Source: Mycolicibacterium aurum (GTDB lineage: Bacteria > Actinomycetota > Actinomycetes > Mycobacteriales > Mycobacteriaceae). Taken from it: 64,000 bases of DNA. This document shows, one piece after another, positions 19,761-28,468 of this stretch; position 1 is the first letter of the stretch; each line of letters begins with the position of its first letter. Position numbers and translations under genes: made by a program. The notes below the pieces were generated by a model, which worked only from the letters and a program-made list of their open reading frames with translations, did no database searches and was not told the DNA's origin. Location: the NCBI GenBank assembly GCA_900078775.1, contig LT549889.1, positions 1 to 64,000 of the forward strand. The letters are read 5' to 3'.

Positions 19761-20423
19761 TTGACGACGACCGATCCGCGGCCGGCGCGGTCGCGGGCCC
19801 GGCTGCTGGAGGCGGCCACCGCGCTGCTGCGCACCGGAGGGCCCAGCGCGGTGACGGTCGATGCGGTGGTGCGCGCCTCCAACGTCGCGCGGGCGACCCT
19901 GTACCGGCACTTCTCCAGCGGCAACGATCTGCTGGCCGCGGCGTTCCACGCGCTGCTGCCGCCGGTGCCGTCACCGCCGGCCGACGGCAGCCTGCGGGAC
20001 CGGCTGATCGCCGCGCTGGACGGCTTCGCCGAGCTGATCGCGGAGGCTCCGATCAGTCTGGCCGCGACATCCTGGCTGGCACTGGGCGGCGGACTGGACG
20101 CGTCCTGGTGGAGCAAGGGTGGTCGCGGCCCGGAAAGCACCGAGAGCGATGCGGTGCGCACCCTGCGGGAACGCATCGCCGAACAGTACGCGGCACCGTT
20201 CGACGCGATCTTCGCTCACCCGGAGGCCGCCGCCGCGTTCGGGGATGTCGACCGGACCCAGGCGGTGGCCCTGCTGCTCGGGCCGATCGTGCTGGGCAAG
20301 CTCAGCACGATGGCCGATTTCGACTACCGCGGGGTCGCCCGGGTCGCGGTCGACGGCTATCTGGCGACGCACCGGGCGCCGGATGCCGCTAGCGCAGCGA
20401 GTACCGGATCGGCAGGTGCTTGA
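19761..20423 (+). CDS. TetR-family repressor of the adjacent exporter
   Basis: A 220-residue protein with an N-terminal helix-turn-helix (VTVDAVVRASNVARATLYRHFSS) at about residues 31-53 and a helical ligand domain with TetR C-terminal features. TTG 19761 is chosen because AGGAGG lies ten bases upstream and no ATG or GTG suits. The divergent MFS gene and the inverted repeats between them imply control of efflux and autorepression. Its 3' end overlaps the convergent P450 gene by 35 bp (20389-20423). Confidence 0.85.
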   Translation: MTTTDPRPARSRARLLEAATALLRTGGPSAVTVDAVVRASNVARATLYRHFSSGNDLLAAAFHALLPPVPSPPADGSLRDRLIAALDGFAELIAEAPISLAATSWLALGGGLDASWWSKGGRGPESTESDAVRTLRERIAEQYAAPFDAIFAHPEAAAAFGDVDRTQAVALLLGPIVLGKLSTMADFDYRGVARVAVDGYLATHRAPDAASAASTGSAGA

Positions 20424-21654
20424 GGCCGCCGACGAAGGTGGTGGCCGAATACTCCGGCGTGCCGGCCAGTTCGATGGACTCCAGCCGCGGCACCAGCTCG
20501 GTGAACAGGCTGTTCAGCTCCATCCGGGCCAGCGCCGCGCCCAGGCAGAAGTGCACGCCGTAACCGAAGGACAGGTGCTTGTTGGGGTCACGGGCGACAT
20601 CGAACGTGAAGGGGTTCTCGAAGATGTCCTCGTCGCGGTTGGCCGACACATAGGACAGCAGCACGGACTCGCCCTTGGGGATCGGCACGCCACGCACCTC
20701 GGTGTCGCGGGTGGCGGTGCGCATGAACTCCTTGACCGGGGTGGACCAGCGGATCATCTCCTCGACCGCGGTGCCCATCAGGCCCGGTTCGGCCTGCAGC
20801 CGGGCCAGCTGATCCGGATGCTCGACCAGCGCGCACAGCCCACCGGAGATCGCGTCCTTGGTGGTGTCATGGCCGGCGCTGGCGACGATGACGTAATAGG
20901 ACAGCGTGTCCATGTCCGACATCAGTTCACCGTTGATCCGGCCGTTGGCGATCGCCGAGGCCAGGTCGCCGGTGGGGTTGGCGCGCCGTGACGCGGTCAG
21001 GGCCGAGAAGTAGGTGAAGAAGTCCATCAGCACGGCCATGATGTCTTCTGTGCCGCCCTCGCCGCGCTGATGTTCGGCGTCCTCGCCACCGAACATCTCC
21101 TGAGTCAGCTTGAGCATCCGCGGGAAATCCTCCTCGGGCAGGCCGAGCAGCGAGAGGATGACGTACAGCGGGAAGTTGATCGCGACCTCGGTGACGAAGT
21201 CGCACTCCGGGCCGATGTCGGCCATCCGGTCGACGTAGCGCTTGGCGAGTTCGTCGACGCGGACCTTGAGATCGCGCATGGCCTTGGGACGGAACCAGTC
21301 CACGCCGATCTTGCGGATGTCGCGATGATGCGGATCGTCCATGTGGATCAGCGTGCGCAGACCGATGCCGGCCTCCTGATCGGCCCTGACCCGGTCCTCG
21401 ACCTCGGCCTGCAGCAGCAGCGGGCGCGGCTCGCTGAGCCAGAGTTCGTTGTCACGCTCGATCGCCATGATGTCGGCGTGCTTGGTCACACCCCAGAACG
21501 GGCGGTACGGCGGAACGTCGACCCACGTCACCGGCTGATTGGCGCGCAGCCAGGCCAGCGAGCGGTGCAGCCGGTCATTGTCGCTGTAGGCGACGGGTTC
21601 CGCCAGCACCCGGCCGTGCTCGCTGGTATTGCGGTGGATGGTCGGCGTGCTCAC
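20389..21654 (-). CDS. Cytochrome P450 (tandem paralogue 1)
   Basis: A 421-residue soluble bacterial P450. Key elements are the I-helix oxygen-activation motif (ASAGHDTTKD), the ExxR in the K helix (VEEMIRWSTP) and the haem loop FGYGVHFCLGAAL with its thiolate cysteine. GTG 21654 follows GGAGTT. It is clearly a duplicate of the gene at 21766, with long shared blocks such as HADIMAIERDN and KAMRDLKVRVDELAKRYV. Both genes share an inverted-repeat operator 24 bp before the start. A DevR/DosR-type box lies 90 bp upstream of this copy only. The CYP subfamily and substrate cannot be told from sequence. Confidence 0.92.
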   Translation of the reverse strand: MSTPTIHRNTSEHGRVLAEPVAYSDNDRLHRSLAWLRANQPVTWVDVPPYRPFWGVTKHADIMAIERDNELWLSEPRPLLLQAEVEDRVRADQEAGIGLRTLIHMDDPHHRDIRKIGVDWFRPKAMRDLKVRVDELAKRYVDRMADIGPECDFVTEVAINFPLYVILSLLGLPEEDFPRMLKLTQEMFGGEDAEHQRGEGGTEDIMAVLMDFFTYFSALTASRRANPTGDLASAIANGRINGELMSDMDTLSYYVIVASAGHDTTKDAISGGLCALVEHPDQLARLQAEPGLMGTAVEEMIRWSTPVKEFMRTATRDTEVRGVPIPKGESVLLSYVSANRDEDIFENPFTFDVARDPNKHLSFGYGVHFCLGAALARMELNSLFTELVPRLESIELAGTPEYSATTFVGGLKHLPIRYSLR

Positions 21655-21678
21655 GTGGAACTCCTTGCGACAGAGATG

Positions 21679-21692
21679 TTGACAGGTGTCAA
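21679..21692. promoter_or_regulatory. Operator upstream of P450 paralogue 1
   Basis: TTGACAGGTGTCAA is a perfect inverted repeat (TTGACA/TGTCAA, two-base centre). It begins 25 bases upstream of the GTG at 21654. The equivalent site TTGACGGGCGTCAA stands at the same distance before the second P450, so one regulator probably controls both. Confidence 0.65.
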
Positions 21693-21743
21693 GTGGAAGT
21701 GTGCGCCAAATCGTTGCGCGCGGAAAGGGCTTGGGAAAAACTG

Positions 21744-21757
21744 AGGACTTTAGTCCC
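21744..21757. promoter_or_regulatory. DevR/DosR-type box between the two P450 genes
   Basis: AGGACTTTAGTCCC differs by one base from the core GGGACTWWAGTCCC of the published dormancy-regulon consensus and contains the perfect palindrome GGACT-TT-AGTCC. It lies 90 bp upstream of the start of P450 paralogue 1 and nine bases beyond the stop of paralogue 2, so it could activate paralogue 1 under hypoxia or nitric oxide. It is a motif match only. Confidence 0.55.
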
Positions 21758-21765
21758 AGGGCGCG

Positions 21766-23019
21766 CTATCTGACCGAGTATCGGATCGGCAGATGCTTGA
21801 GCCCACCTACGAAGGTGGTGGCCGCCAGTTGCGGCGCACCCGCCAGTTCGATGGACTCCAGCCGCGGGATCAGTTCGGAGAACAGGCTGTTCATCTCCAT
21901 CCGGGCCAGCGCGGCGCCCAGGCAGAAGTGCACGCCGTAGCCGAACGCGACGTGCTTGTTGGGGTCGCGGCCGACGTCGAAGAGGAACGGGTCTTCGAAG
22001 ACCTCCTCGTCCCGGTTGCCCGAAACGTAAGCCAGATAGACGGATTCGCCCTTCTTGATCGGTACGCCACGCACCTCGGTGTCCTCGGCGGCGGTCCGCA
22101 TGAACTCCTTGACCGGCGTCGTCCACCGGATCATCTCCTCGACCGCGGTACCCATCAGCTCGGGGTCCCGACGCAACCGGTCGAGCTGATCGGGGTTCTC
22201 GATCAGTGCCAGCAGCCCGCCGGAGATGGCGTCCTTGGTGGTGTCGTGGCCGGCGCTGGCGACGATCACGTAGTAGGAGGCGGTGTCGACATCCGACAGT
22301 GGCTCGCCGTCGATGCGGCCGTTGGCGATCGCCGAGGCCAGATCGTCGGTGGGCTGTGCGCGCCGCGACGCGGTCAGCTGGCCGAAGTAGGTGAAGAAGT
22401 CGATCAGGATCGCGAGTTGCTCCTCGGGCGACTCGCCGCGCTTGTTGTACTCCTCGTCGTCCCCGCCGAACAGCTCCTGGGTGAGCTGGTGCATGCGGGG
22501 AAAGTCCTCCTCGGGCAGCCCCAGCAGCGACATGATGACGTACAGCGGGAAGTGCACCGCGATGTCGGTGACGAAATCGCATTCCGGGCCGATGTCGCGC
22601 AACTTGTCGACGTAGCGCTTGGCGAGTTCGTCGACGCGGACCTTGAGATCGCGCATGGCCTTGGGGCGGAACCAGTCCGCGCCGATCTTGCGGACGTCCC
22701 GGTGGTGCGGGTCATCCATGTGGATCAGGGTGCGCAGGCCCATGCCGGCCTCGAGCTGCTGCTTGCCGAGATCGTCGGCCGCGGCGGTGGCCAGCAGCGG
22801 CCGGGGTTCGGACAGCCAGAGGTTGTTGTCGCGCTCGATCGCCATGATGTCGGCGTGCTTGGTGACCGCCCAGAACGGGCGATAGTTCTTCGATTCCACC
22901 CGTGCCACCGGCTGATGGGCCCGCAGATGAGTCAGGGCCGCGTGCAGCCGGGCGTCATCGGCGTAAGCGGCGGGGTCGACGAAAACCTTGGCCGCTTCAT
23001 CCATGGTGGGCGCGCTCAT
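21766..23019 (-). CDS. Cytochrome P450 (tandem paralogue 2)
   Basis: A 417-residue P450 with the I-helix ASAGHDTTKD, ExxR in VEEMIRWTTP and haem loop FGYGVHFCLGAAL. It resembles paralogue 1 along its whole length, with most differences in the first 90 residues and in the acidic insert DDEEYNKRGESPEEQ. ATG 23019 (M-S-A-P-T) follows AGGAG with good spacing. An in-frame start 12 bases further up would swallow that site. Tandem duplication with a kept operator suggests substrate divergence under common control. No ferredoxin gene adjoins. Confidence 0.92.
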   Translation of the reverse strand: MSAPTMDEAAKVFVDPAAYADDARLHAALTHLRAHQPVARVESKNYRPFWAVTKHADIMAIERDNNLWLSEPRPLLATAAADDLGKQQLEAGMGLRTLIHMDDPHHRDVRKIGADWFRPKAMRDLKVRVDELAKRYVDKLRDIGPECDFVTDIAVHFPLYVIMSLLGLPEEDFPRMHQLTQELFGGDDEEYNKRGESPEEQLAILIDFFTYFGQLTASRRAQPTDDLASAIANGRIDGEPLSDVDTASYYVIVASAGHDTTKDAISGGLLALIENPDQLDRLRRDPELMGTAVEEMIRWTTPVKEFMRTAAEDTEVRGVPIKKGESVYLAYVSGNRDEEVFEDPFLFDVGRDPNKHVAFGYGVHFCLGAALARMEMNSLFSELIPRLESIELAGAPQLAATTFVGGLKHLPIRYSVR

Positions 23020-23042
23020 GGGACTCCTCACACAGGCAGTTC

Positions 23043-23056
23043 TTGACGGGCGTCAA
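23043..23056. promoter_or_regulatory. Operator upstream of P450 paralogue 2
   Basis: TTGACGGGCGTCAA (arms TTGAC/GTCAA, extended to CTTGAC/GTCAAG) lies 24 bases before the ATG at 23019, in the same place as the site upstream of paralogue 1. The two sites share TTGAC-R-GG-Y-GTCAA; the two central changes keep the sequence palindromic. Confidence 0.65.
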
Positions 23057-23202
23057 GTTCAGTCTATGTGAGGAGTGCCACATCGTGTGCCGGAATCGGT
23101 TCCGGCACGCAGTCCGTCCATCGGCGCACCGCGTAGCGGTTCGGCGGGGGCGCCGGACCGCACGCCCGGACCGGACGGAACACCCGTCAGTAAGCTCGGG
23201 CG

Positions 23203-24795
23203 GTGCTCTTTGCGTCCCGTCTCGACCGATGCGTGCCGGCACTGCTGATGGTCCTGACGCTCGTGATGGGCTGCGGCCGCGATGCGGATCCGGCGTTGTC
23301 GCTGCCGCCCGATCCGTCCGTGGTGAGCACCACCGGCGGCCTGGTGCAGGGCGTCGCGACGCTGGACAAGCGGCATTTCGCCGGCATCCCGTACGCCGCC
23401 CCGCCGGTGGGCCCGTTGCGCTGGCAGCCGCCGCAGCCGGCGGTGCCGTGGACCGGGGTGCGTGACGCCACCAGGATCGGACCGCGCTGCGTGCAGGACG
23501 AGGGCAGTGACCTGGAGATGGGCCGGCACGCCGACGAGGACTGTCTGACCCTCAACGTCTGGACGCCGCCACCCACCGAGGAACTGCGGCCGGTGATGGT
23601 GTGGCTGCACGGTGGCTCGTTCATCAACGGCAACGGCGCGATGTACGACTCGCGCTGGTTCGTCGATCGCGGCGACATCGTGGTGGTCACGCTCAACTAC
23701 CGACTCGGCGCGCTCGGTTTCCTGGCCCATCCGGCGCTCGGCCCGGCCGGCGCGGTCGGCAACTACGGGCTGGCCGACCAGCAGGCCGCGCTGCGCTGGG
23801 TGCGCGACAACATCGCGGCCTTCGGCGGTGACCCGGACAAGGTGACCCTCGCGGGGGAGTCGGCCGGCGGGATGGCGGTGTGCGATCACCTGGTCGCCCC
23901 GGATTCCCGGGGCCTGTTCCGGTCGGCGATCATCCAGAGCGCGCCGTGTCAGGCGCAGCTGGCGCTGCCGGAGGCCGAACGGATCAGTGCGGACTATGCG
24001 CGCGACGTCGGCTGCGGGGATCCCGCGACCGCGGCGGCCTGCCTGCGCGCACTGCCGGTGCGCGAATTGCGAAAACCGGTGTGGTACGACCGGATCGGCG
24101 AGGACACGCTCAGCGGTCCGGTGTACGGCAGTACCGTGCTGCCGGAGGATCCGATGGTCGCCATCCGGCAGGGGCGGGGCGCCGACGTGCCCGTGCTGAT
24201 CGGCAGCAACCGTGACGAGTTCACCCTGTTCACCGCGCTGCAGTATCTGCGTGACGGCCGGCAGTACCCACCCGGCGAATACCCCGACCTGCTCGCCGAC
24301 ACCTTCGGCCCGGACGCGGACGCGGTCGGCGCGCGCTATCCGCTGGACCGGTACGGGAACCGCACCGCGTCGGCGTACGCGGCCGCGGTCACCGACGGGG
24401 TGTTCGCCTGCGTGGCCGATCAGATGGCCGAACAGCTCGCCGGCGTCAACGACGTCTACGCCTACGAGTTCAACGACCCGAACCCACCGACCCCGGAACC
24501 CATGCGCGACTTGCCCTTTCCGGTCGGAGCCAGCCATTCCCTGGAGCTGCGCTACCTGTTCGACGTGGGCGGGGCCCCGCCGCTGAACCCGGCGCAGCAG
24601 GAACTGTCGAATCAGATGATCGACTTCTGGGCGAGCTTCGTGGCCGACGGCGTGCCCAGCGCGGCCGGCGCCCCGGAATGGCCGCCGGTGCGTGGCGTCG
24701 GCCCGTGGATGTCGCTGCGGCCCGACGGCAGCCGGGTCGTCACCGACTTCGAACAGGCCCACCAGTGCGAATTCTGGGACGGGATCGCGCGCTGA
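23203..24795 (+). CDS. Type-B carboxylesterase, predicted lipoprotein
   Basis: A 530-residue alpha/beta hydrolase of the carboxylesterase/lipase B family. A hydrophobic leader ends in the lipobox LVMGC, with cysteine 24 as the likely lipidated residue, so the enzyme should be anchored outside the membrane. The oxyanion loop VWLHGGSF, the nucleophile elbow GESAGG, the acid region IGSNRDEFTLF and a late histidine segment (GASHSLELRYLF) give a full catalytic set. Paired cysteines (RCVQDEGSDL, then EDCLTLNVW) match the family disulfide. GTG 23203 is used. It is divergent from the P450 pair. Ester hydrolysis of lipids or xenobiotics is the general expectation. Confidence 0.88.
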   Translation: MLFASRLDRCVPALLMVLTLVMGCGRDADPALSLPPDPSVVSTTGGLVQGVATLDKRHFAGIPYAAPPVGPLRWQPPQPAVPWTGVRDATRIGPRCVQDEGSDLEMGRHADEDCLTLNVWTPPPTEELRPVMVWLHGGSFINGNGAMYDSRWFVDRGDIVVVTLNYRLGALGFLAHPALGPAGAVGNYGLADQQAALRWVRDNIAAFGGDPDKVTLAGESAGGMAVCDHLVAPDSRGLFRSAIIQSAPCQAQLALPEAERISADYARDVGCGDPATAAACLRALPVRELRKPVWYDRIGEDTLSGPVYGSTVLPEDPMVAIRQGRGADVPVLIGSNRDEFTLFTALQYLRDGRQYPPGEYPDLLADTFGPDADAVGARYPLDRYGNRTASAYAAAVTDGVFACVADQMAEQLAGVNDVYAYEFNDPNPPTPEPMRDLPFPVGASHSLELRYLFDVGGAPPLNPAQQELSNQMIDFWASFVADGVPSAAGAPEWPPVRGVGPWMSLRPDGSRVVTDFEQAHQCEFWDGIAR

Positions 24796-24804
24796 GCGCA
24801 GACC

Positions 24805-25275
24805 TCAGGCCGGCGTCACCCAGCAGGTGATGTCGGCGTGCACGACCTCGTTGCCGACCCGGTCGGTGACCGCGACCGGGACCACCACCTCCACGCCCTC
24901 GCTGATCGCGTCGAAGTCCGGCGGGGTGAACTCGGCGACGGCCCGCAGCGAGGTGGTGGCCTTGGCCAGGTACTGCACCGTCATCCCCTTCGGGATCCAG
25001 CGGTGGCTGGTGGGCACGGTGGCCTCCATCGCCATGCCCATCGCCACCTCGGCGGCATTGCAGGACGCGATGGCGTGCACGGTGTGCAGATGGTTGTAGA
25101 TGTAGAACCACTTCGGCACCGCGACCTCGGCGCGGCCGGGGCCCATGGCTATGACGTGCGGCAGGATCGAGGCGAAATAGGGGACCCGCGCCATGGCCGC
25201 GGCCGAGAACAGCCGGCTGCCCAGCGGCTTCGTCGACAGCTGCTGCCAGGCGCGATAGGTCGGGCTCGCGGACAT
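24805..25275 (-). CDS. DUF4442-type hotdog-fold protein (thioesterase-like)
   Basis: A 156-residue protein resembling the hotdog-fold DUF4442 family. Diagnostic parts are FASILPHVIAMGPGRAEV, WFYIYNHLHTVHAIASCNAAEVAMG and the strand MTVQYLAKATTSLRAVAEF. Related proteins act as or resemble acyl-CoA thioesterases, and no specific substrate can be inferred. ATG 25275 immediately follows a hairpin whose 3' arm supplies the GGGGG ribosome site. It is convergent with the esterase (nine-base gap) and divergent from rpsJ. Confidence 0.8.
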   Translation of the reverse strand: MSASPTYRAWQQLSTKPLGSRLFSAAAMARVPYFASILPHVIAMGPGRAEVAVPKWFYIYNHLHTVHAIASCNAAEVAMGMAMEATVPTSHRWIPKGMTVQYLAKATTSLRAVAEFTPPDFDAISEGVEVVVPVAVTDRVGNEVVHADITCWVTPA

Positions 25276-25276
25276 G

Positions 25277-25308
25277 CCCCCGACCTTACTCGGGAGTAAG
25301 ATCGGGGG
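25277..25308 (-). promoter_or_regulatory. Hairpin/operator abutting the DUF4442 start codon
   Basis: CTTACTC-GG-GAGTAAG (25285-25300) is flanked by CCCCCGA and TCGGGGG, giving 15-bp arms with one mismatch. In the minus-strand transcript the 3' arm includes the GGGGG that precedes the ATG, so folding would hide the ribosome site. Equally, the core TTACTC-n2-GAGTAA could be a repressor operator at the transcription start. Confidence 0.55.
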
Positions 25309-25353
25309 CCGGCCGGGCTGACCGGTGAGCCTCCAAGCTGCTCAAATGGGAAT

Positions 25354-25382
25354 TTGGAGGACGCCGGGATCTGAGGCATACT
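25354..25382 (+). promoter_or_regulatory. Promoter of the S10 ribosomal operon
   Basis: TTGGAG (25354-25359), a 17-bp spacer and CATACT (25377-25382) precede GTTC and then GGGTTGCCT. The spc operon promoter at 41962 has the same architecture (TTGG-G, 17 bp, TAGACT) and the same GGGTTGCCT just after it, so the two operons probably start transcription alike. Confidence 0.65.
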
Positions 25383-25656
25383 GTTCGGGTTGCCTTGAGC
25401 CGGGTTCGCCCGGCTGTGGGGCATCCGACCGGCGCCCTGACGGGCGCACCCGGTCCCTACCTCGATCGCGACACTTTTTCGACGCGGACGAATGTGCGTA
25501 AGGGCGACACACCCGAGCGCGGGGGTCGGTGAACCAGAGACAGGTAAACAGCGGCGGCACAGCCTGCATGCGCACCGGATATCCGGGGCGAATGCACTGG
25601 CCAGACCAGGACAAGGGGCCCAATCATGGGCCCGCTAGTAGTGAGGTAGGAGAAGC
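25383..25656 (+). other. Untranslated leader of the S10 operon
   Basis: About 270 bp of the 381-bp gene-free stretch 25276-25656 follows the promoter. It contains a perfect stem AGCCGGG-TTCG-CCCGGCT (25398-25415) with a stable UUCG loop, then CG-rich sequence with no credible reading frame, and ends with AGGAG before rpsJ. Such long leaders of r-protein operons often carry autoregulatory binding sites. None could be identified by eye. Confidence 0.55.
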
Positions 25657-25962
25657 GTGGCGGGACAGAAGATCCGCATCAGGCTCAAGGCCTACGACCA
25701 TGAGGCTATTGACGCCTCGGCGCGCAAGATCGTTGAGACGGTCACCCGTACGGGAGCAAGCGTGGTCGGCCCGGTGCCGCTGCCGACCGAGAAGAACGTG
25801 TACTGCGTTATCCGGTCCCCCCATAAGTACAAGGACTCGCGGGAGCATTTCGAAATGCGCACCCACAAGCGCCTTATCGACATCCTCGACCCGACACCGA
25901 AGACCGTTGACGCCCTGATGCGCATCGATCTGCCGGCAAGCGTCGACGTCAATATCCAGTAG
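25657..25962 (+). CDS. rpsJ: 30S ribosomal protein S10
   Basis: A 101-residue S10, the first gene of the S10 operon and also the NusG-contacting NusE protein. The N-terminal [17 protein letters not shown] and the loop [19 protein letters not shown] are family hallmarks. GTG 25657 follows GTAGGAGAAGC. Length equals the mycobacterial standard. rplC begins 15 bases later. Confidence 0.98.
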
Positions 25963-25976
25963 GAGATACCCGAGAA

Positions 25977-26629
25977 ATGGCTAGAAAAGGCATTTTGGGC
26001 ACCAAGCTGGGCATGACGCAGGTGTTCGACGAGAACAACAAGGTCGTCCCGGTCACGGTCGTCAAGGCCGGCCCGAACGTTGTGACGCGTATCCGGACGC
26101 CGGAGCGCGACGGCTACAGCGCTGTGCAGCTCGCCTACGGCGAGATCAGCCCGCGCAAGGTGAACAAGCCGGTCGCCGGCCAGTTCGCCGCCGCCGGCGT
26201 GAACCCGCGCCGCCACCTCGCCGAGCTCCGGCTCGACGATGAGGCCGCGGCCGGTGAGTACGAGGTCGGTCAGGAACTGACCGCCGAGATCTTCGCCGAC
26301 GGCGCGTACGTCGACGTGACCGGCACCAGCAAGGGCAAGGGCTTCGCCGGCACCATGAAGCGGCACGGCTTCGCCGGCCAGGGCGCCAGCCACGGTGCGC
26401 AGGCCGTGCACCGTCGTCCCGGCTCCATCGGTGGCTGCGCCACCCGGGCCGCGTCTTCAAGGGCACCCGCATGTCGGGCCGCATGGGCAGTGACCGCGTC
26501 ACCACCCAGAACCTGAAGGTCCACAAGGTCGATGCCGAGAACGGCGTACTGCTGATCAAGGGCGCCGTCCCCGGGCGCAACGGTGGACTCGTCGTGGTCC
26601 GCACCGCGATCAAACGAGGTGAGAAGTAA
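25977..26629 (+). CDS. rplC: 50S ribosomal protein L3, interrupted by a one-base deletion
   Basis: This is L3 with a normal N-terminus ([15 protein letters not shown]) and the conserved loop [24 protein letters not shown] in parts. At 26443-26445 the expected GCC-ACC-CCG-GGC reads with three C instead of four. The frame therefore leaves L3 after GGCAT and stops at 26516. The correct continuation ([14 protein letters not shown], then [16 protein letters not shown]) follows one base earlier and ends at TAA 26627-26629, overlapping rplD. L3 is essential and the rest is intact, so I take this as a homopolymer sequencing error and annotate the full gene. A true frameshift would be expected to be lethal. 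Confidence 0.93.
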
Positions 26630-27288
26630 TGGCTCTCAAGCTTGACGTTCACACTCCGGACGGCAAGAAGGACGGTTCTGTCGAGCTGCCCGCCGCGCTG
26701 TTCGATGTGGAACCCAACATTGCGCTGCTGCACCAGGTCGTGACCGCGCAGCTGGCCGCGAAGCGTCAGGGCACGCACTCGGCCAAGACGCGCGCCGAGG
26801 TCTCCGGCGGCGGCAAGAAGCCGTACCGCCAGAAGGGCACCGGCCGCGCCCGCCAGGGCTCGACCCGCGCACCGCAGTTCACCGGCGGTGGCATCGTGCA
26901 CGGCCCGAAGCCGCGCGACTACAGCGAGCGCACCCCCAAGAAGATGATCGCCGCCGCCACCCGCGGGGCGCTCTCGGACCGGGCGCGTAACGACCGGATC
27001 CACGCGATCACCGAACTGGTCAGCGGGCAGACCCCGTCGACCAAGGCGGCCAAGGCGTTCCTGGAGAGCCTGACCTCCAACAAGAACGTCCTGATCGTCA
27101 TCGGCCGCAGCGACGAGGTCGGCGCCAAGAGCGTGCGGAACCTGCCGAACGTGCACGTGCTGCCGGCTGACCAGCTGAACGCCTACGACGTGCTGTACGC
27201 CGACGACGTGATCTTCAGCGTCGAGGCGCTGGACGCGTACATCAGCGCGCATACCAAGACGGACCAGAAAGAAGGAGCGTCGGTCTGA
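26629..27288 (+). CDS. rplD: 50S ribosomal protein L4
   Basis: A 219-residue L4. The conserved extended loop ([19 protein letters not shown]) that lines the exit tunnel is present, followed by the globular domain with [14 protein letters not shown] 26629 overlaps the rplC stop (TAATG), and its own stop overlaps rplW (TGATG), so translation is coupled. In other bacteria L4 regulates this operon. Nothing here shows whether it does so in mycobacteria. Confidence 0.98.
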   Translation: MALKLDVHTPDGKKDGSVELPAALFDVEPNIALLHQVVTAQLAAKRQGTHSAKTRAEVSGGGKKPYRQKGTGRARQGSTRAPQFTGGGIVHGPKPRDYSERTPKKMIAAATRGALSDRARNDRIHAITELVSGQTPSTKAAKAFLESLTSNKNVLIVIGRSDEVGAKSVRNLPNVHVLPADQLNAYDVLYADDVIFSVEALDAYISAHTKTDQKEGASV

Positions 27289-27590
27289 TGGCAACGATTA
27301 CTGACCCCCGCGACATCATCCTGGCCCCGGTCATCTCGGAGAAGTCGTACTCGCTGATCGAGGACAACGTGTACACGTTCGTCGTGCACCCGGACTCGAA
27401 CAAGACGCAGATCAAGATCGCGATCGAGAAGATCTTCTCCGTCAAGGTCGACTCGGTGAACACCCTCAACCGCAACGGCAAGCGCAAGCGGACCCGCAGT
27501 GGCTACGGCACGCGCAAGAGCACCAAGCGCGCCATCGTGACGCTGGCCGCGGGCAGCAAGCCGATCGACTTGTTCGGAGCGCCGGCCTAA
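27288..27590 (+). CDS. rplW: 50S ribosomal protein L23
   Basis: A 100-residue L23, located at the tunnel exit and a docking site for trigger factor and SRP. It starts with [16 protein letters not shown], the family signature, and has [23 protein letters not shown] 27288 overlaps the rplD stop. Size is normal. Confidence 0.98.
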   Translation: MATITDPRDIILAPVISEKSYSLIEDNVYTFVVHPDSNKTQIKIAIEKIFSVKVDSVNTLNRNGKRKRTRSGYGTRKSTKRAIVTLAAGSKPIDLFGAPA

Positions 27591-27620
27591 CGGCGGGCAG
27601 AGAGACTCAGGAACTAAGAA

Positions 27621-28457
27621 ATGGCAATTCGCAAGTACAAGCCGACGACCCCGGGTCGTCGCGGTTCGAGCGTCTCCGATTTCGCCGAGATCACTCGTTC
27701 GACTCCGGAGAAGTCGCTGGTTCGCCCGCTGCACGGCACGGGTGGACGTAACGCGCACGGTCGCATCACCACGCGGCACAAGGGCGGCGGGCACAAGCGT
27801 GCCTACCGGCTCATCGACTTCCGTCGCCACGACAAGGACGGCGTCAACGCCAAGGTCGCGCACATCGAGTACGACCCCAACCGCACCGCGAACATCGCAC
27901 TGCTGCACTACCTGGACGGCGAGAAGCGCTACATCATCGCGCCGCAGGGTCTGAAGCAGGGCACCATCGTGGAGTCGGGCGCCAACGCCGACATCAAGCC
28001 GGGCAACAACCTGCCGCTGCGCAACATCCCGGCCGGTACCGTCATCCACGCCGTGGAACTGCGCCCGGGCGGCGGTGCCAAGCTGGCCCGCTCGGCCGGC
28101 GTCAGCATCCAGCTGCTGGGCAAGGAAGGCACCTACGCCACGCTGCGTATGCCCTCCGGTGAGATCCGTCGCGTCGATGTGCGCTGCCGCGCCACCGTCG
28201 GCGAGGTCGGCAACGCCGAGCAGGCCAACATCAACTGGGGTAAGGCCGGCCGTATGCGGTGGAAGGGCAAGCGCCCCACCGTCCGTGGTGTCGTCATGAA
28301 CCCGGTCGACCATCCGCACGGCGGTGGTGAGGGTAAGACCTCCGGTGGCCGCCACCCGGTGAGCCCGTGGGGCAAGCCCGAGGGCCGCACCCGCAAGCCC
28401 AACAAGGCGAGCGACAAGCTCATCGTCCGTCGCCGGCGCACCGGCAAGAAGCGCTAG
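27621..28457 (+). CDS. rplB: 50S ribosomal protein L2
   Basis: A 278-residue L2, important for peptidyl transferase centre assembly. It shows [15 protein letters not shown] at the start, [14 protein letters not shown], and the C-terminal [13 protein letters not shown] with the conserved histidine near the active site, ending in RRRRTGKKR. It follows rplW after 30 bp. Confidence 0.98.
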
Positions 28458-28468
28458 GGAGTAAAGCG

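Noticed and set aside
25529..25918. Open frame in the S10 leader running into rpsJ in another frame
   Set aside because: Low-complexity, no ribosome site, and it overlaps rpsJ out of frame.
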